Shown in pieces: positions 41,205 through 42,258 of a stretch of 42,258 bases of DNA. The notes below the pieces were generated by a model. It was not told the origin of the DNA. It was given only the letters and a program-made list of their open reading frames with translations, and ran no database searches. The translations under genes were made by a program, and so were the position numbers. Numbering within the stretch: the stretch's first letter is position 1; every line of letters starts with the position of its first letter. The stretch lies in assembly GCA_018970785.1 (NCBI GenBank), contig JAGWVR010000024.1, forward strand, positions 1-42,258, written 5' to 3'. The stretch is from Planctomycetota bacterium. Lineage in GTDB: Bacteria; Planctomycetota; Planctomycetia; Pirellulales; UBA1268.

Positions 41205-42107
41205 TCACGCCGGCCCTGGTTCCCAGACGACGGCGGCCGCGTCGAACACCGGCCCCTCGACGCACGTCCGGCGGTAGTCCCAGCCACCGGCCGGATCGCG
41301 GATCGGCGCCACGCAAGTGAAGCAGATCCCGACGCCGCAGGCCATCGGCGTTTCCAGCGACACGGTGCAACCGATGCCGCGCGCCGCCGTCCACCGCGCC
41401 ACGGCGTGCATCATCGGCTCCGGTCCGCAGCAGGCCACGTGCCCGGGCGCGGGACCGGCGTCGAAGAGCCGGTCGAGCAGATCGACGACGGTGCCACGGA
41501 GCCCAGCCGACCCGTCGAGCGTCGCGAGGTGGACCTCGATGCCGGCGCGGCGGAAGTCGTCGGCATCGGCAAGGAACCCCGCCGATCGCGCCCCCCAGCA
41601 GAGCGTCACCCGGGACGCACCCCGCGCCCGTGCGGCGCGGCCGAGCGCCAACAGGGCCGTCTGCCCGATGCCGCCGGCGACGAGCACCAGGTGGCCGACG
41701 GCGGGGACGCGGCTGAAGCCGTTGCCCAGCGGCCCCCAGACGTCGAGCTCTGCACCCGGAGCGAGTGTCGCCAGGGCGCTGGTGAACTTGCCGTGGACGA
41801 GGTACAGGAAGTCGACGTAGCGGCGCCCTGCCCCGTCGCCCCGCGGATCGACGGCGTCGGGGCTGTCGTAGGTTTCGTAGACGGCCAGGGGCCGGGCCAG
41901 GAGGGGATCGAGTCGGCCGGCGATCCGCAGCATCGCGAACTGCCCGGGCCGGGCCGTGGCCGCGAGCGCCGGCCAGTCGAGGCGCAGCCGGAACGTGCCG
42001 GTGCCGACCTGACGGTGGGCGACGATCGGCACCCGTTCCACGCGGGCGCCGTCGGCATAGCAGGCAACGCCTTCCTCCCCGGCGACGGCGGAGCGGTCAC
42101 TCGGCAC
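41205..42107 (-). CDS. Dihydroorotate dehydrogenase electron-transfer subunit (PyrK-like)
   Basis: The 300-residue flavin and iron-sulfur protein passes electrons from dihydroorotate dehydrogenase B to NAD. It has an FAD-binding barrel with RPLAVY at about 72-77, a nucleotide-binding part with LVAGGIGQTALLALG at about 142-156 and CCGPEPMM at about 226-233. At the end there is a [2Fe-2S] cluster with C257, C262, C265 and C282. The GTG at 42107 has a GGAGG site about 8 bases upstream. No pyrD is in the window, so the partner is inferred; related ferredoxin-NADP reductase-like subunits are possible. The remaining bases 42108-42258 hold nothing that I recognise. Confidence 0.88.
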   Translation of the reverse strand: MPSDRSAVAGEEGVACYADGARVERVPIVAHRQVGTGTFRLRLDWPALAATARPGQFAMLRIAGRLDPLLARPLAVYETYDSPDAVDPRGDGAGRRYVDFLYLVHGKFTSALATLAPGAELDVWGPLGNGFSRVPAVGHLVLVAGGIGQTALLALGRAARARGASRVTLCWGARSAGFLADADDFRRAGIEVHLATLDGSAGLRGTVVDLLDRLFDAGPAPGHVACCGPEPMMHAVARWTAARGIGCTVSLETPMACGVGICFTCVAPIRDPAGGWDYRRTCVEGPVFDAAAVVWEPGPA

Positions 42108-42258
42108 GCGGCTTCCTCCACGACGACGCCTTCCCGGGGCGGCGCCGGCGCCTCACCCCCGCCCCTCCCGGTCCCGGGCCACCCGGGGGCAGCCCCTGCG
42201 GCGGGCCGGGGCGGCGCTCGGCCAGGCCGCGATCGCCCGGCCCCGCTCCCGGGCGACC

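Overview
The window is about 42 kb of very GC-rich bacterial chromosome. It is densely coded, with no gene-free stretch longer than about 200 bases. The gene content points to a planctomycete, probably of the Pirellulales type. The main evidence is a PSD1-type cytochrome c protein (DUF1549/DUF1553) next to a DUF1501 protein, an 80-residue small protein of a type I associate with planctomycetes, an FHA protein with a low-complexity tail, several large TPR proteins, a TolQ-TolR-TolR cluster, and an McsA/McsB arginine-kinase pair in a clearly Gram-negative-like context. No rRNA, tRNA, CRISPR array, IS element or prophage was seen. All gene calls come from reading the sequence; no database search was run.

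Layout. Bases 1-14527 are all plus strand: glycine cleavage genes gcvT and gcvH with a lipoyl/octanoyl transferase-like gene, an FHA protein, a small conserved protein, a TPR lipoprotein, serC-serA, then two secreted TPR proteins (start/stop overlap) followed by exbB-exbD-exbD. Minus-strand metH and xerD overlap by 4 bases (14547-19210). A plus-strand pair of P-loop-like proteins that both lack the Walker A lysine sits at 19417-20567. Minus-strand thiO-like, DUF3500 and mutM genes follow (20576-23679), then plus-strand trpB-trpA and a small protein (23855-26238). A long minus-strand block (26329-34054) holds an APH-fold kinase, DUF1501, the PSD1 cytochrome, a degenerate ABC ATPase and trpE. 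Plus-strand mcsA-mcsB, minus-strand coaD, a small membrane protein, an unknown gene, a cobA-hemD fusion, a TPR protein, rpsT and a pyrK-like gene finish the window.

How the genes work together. Most are housekeeping: one-carbon and glycine/serine metabolism (GcvT, GcvH, lipoylation, SerC, SerA, MetH), tryptophan (TrpE, TrpB, TrpA), tetrapyrrole (CobA-HemD), CoA (CoaD), pyrimidine (PyrK-like), DNA repair (MutM), chromosome dimer resolution (Xer) and translation (S20). Amino-acid pathways are split: trpE is about 9 kb from trpBA with no trpG, and gcvT/gcvH lack gcvP here. The parts most likely to be new biology are (i) the secreted-TPR plus TolQ-TolR-TolR cluster, whose one-TolQ/two-TolR composition resembles the Myxococcus AglRQS motor, (ii) the paired lysine-less P-loop proteins, and (iii) the ABC ATPase with substitutions in all its catalytic motifs, overlapping trpE.

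Regulatory signals. Several intergenic regions hold sigma70-like elements with a TAnnnT -10 box. The best are at 7959-7987, 39234-39262 and 4881-4909. The last has a terminator-like hairpin lying between its -35 and -10 boxes.
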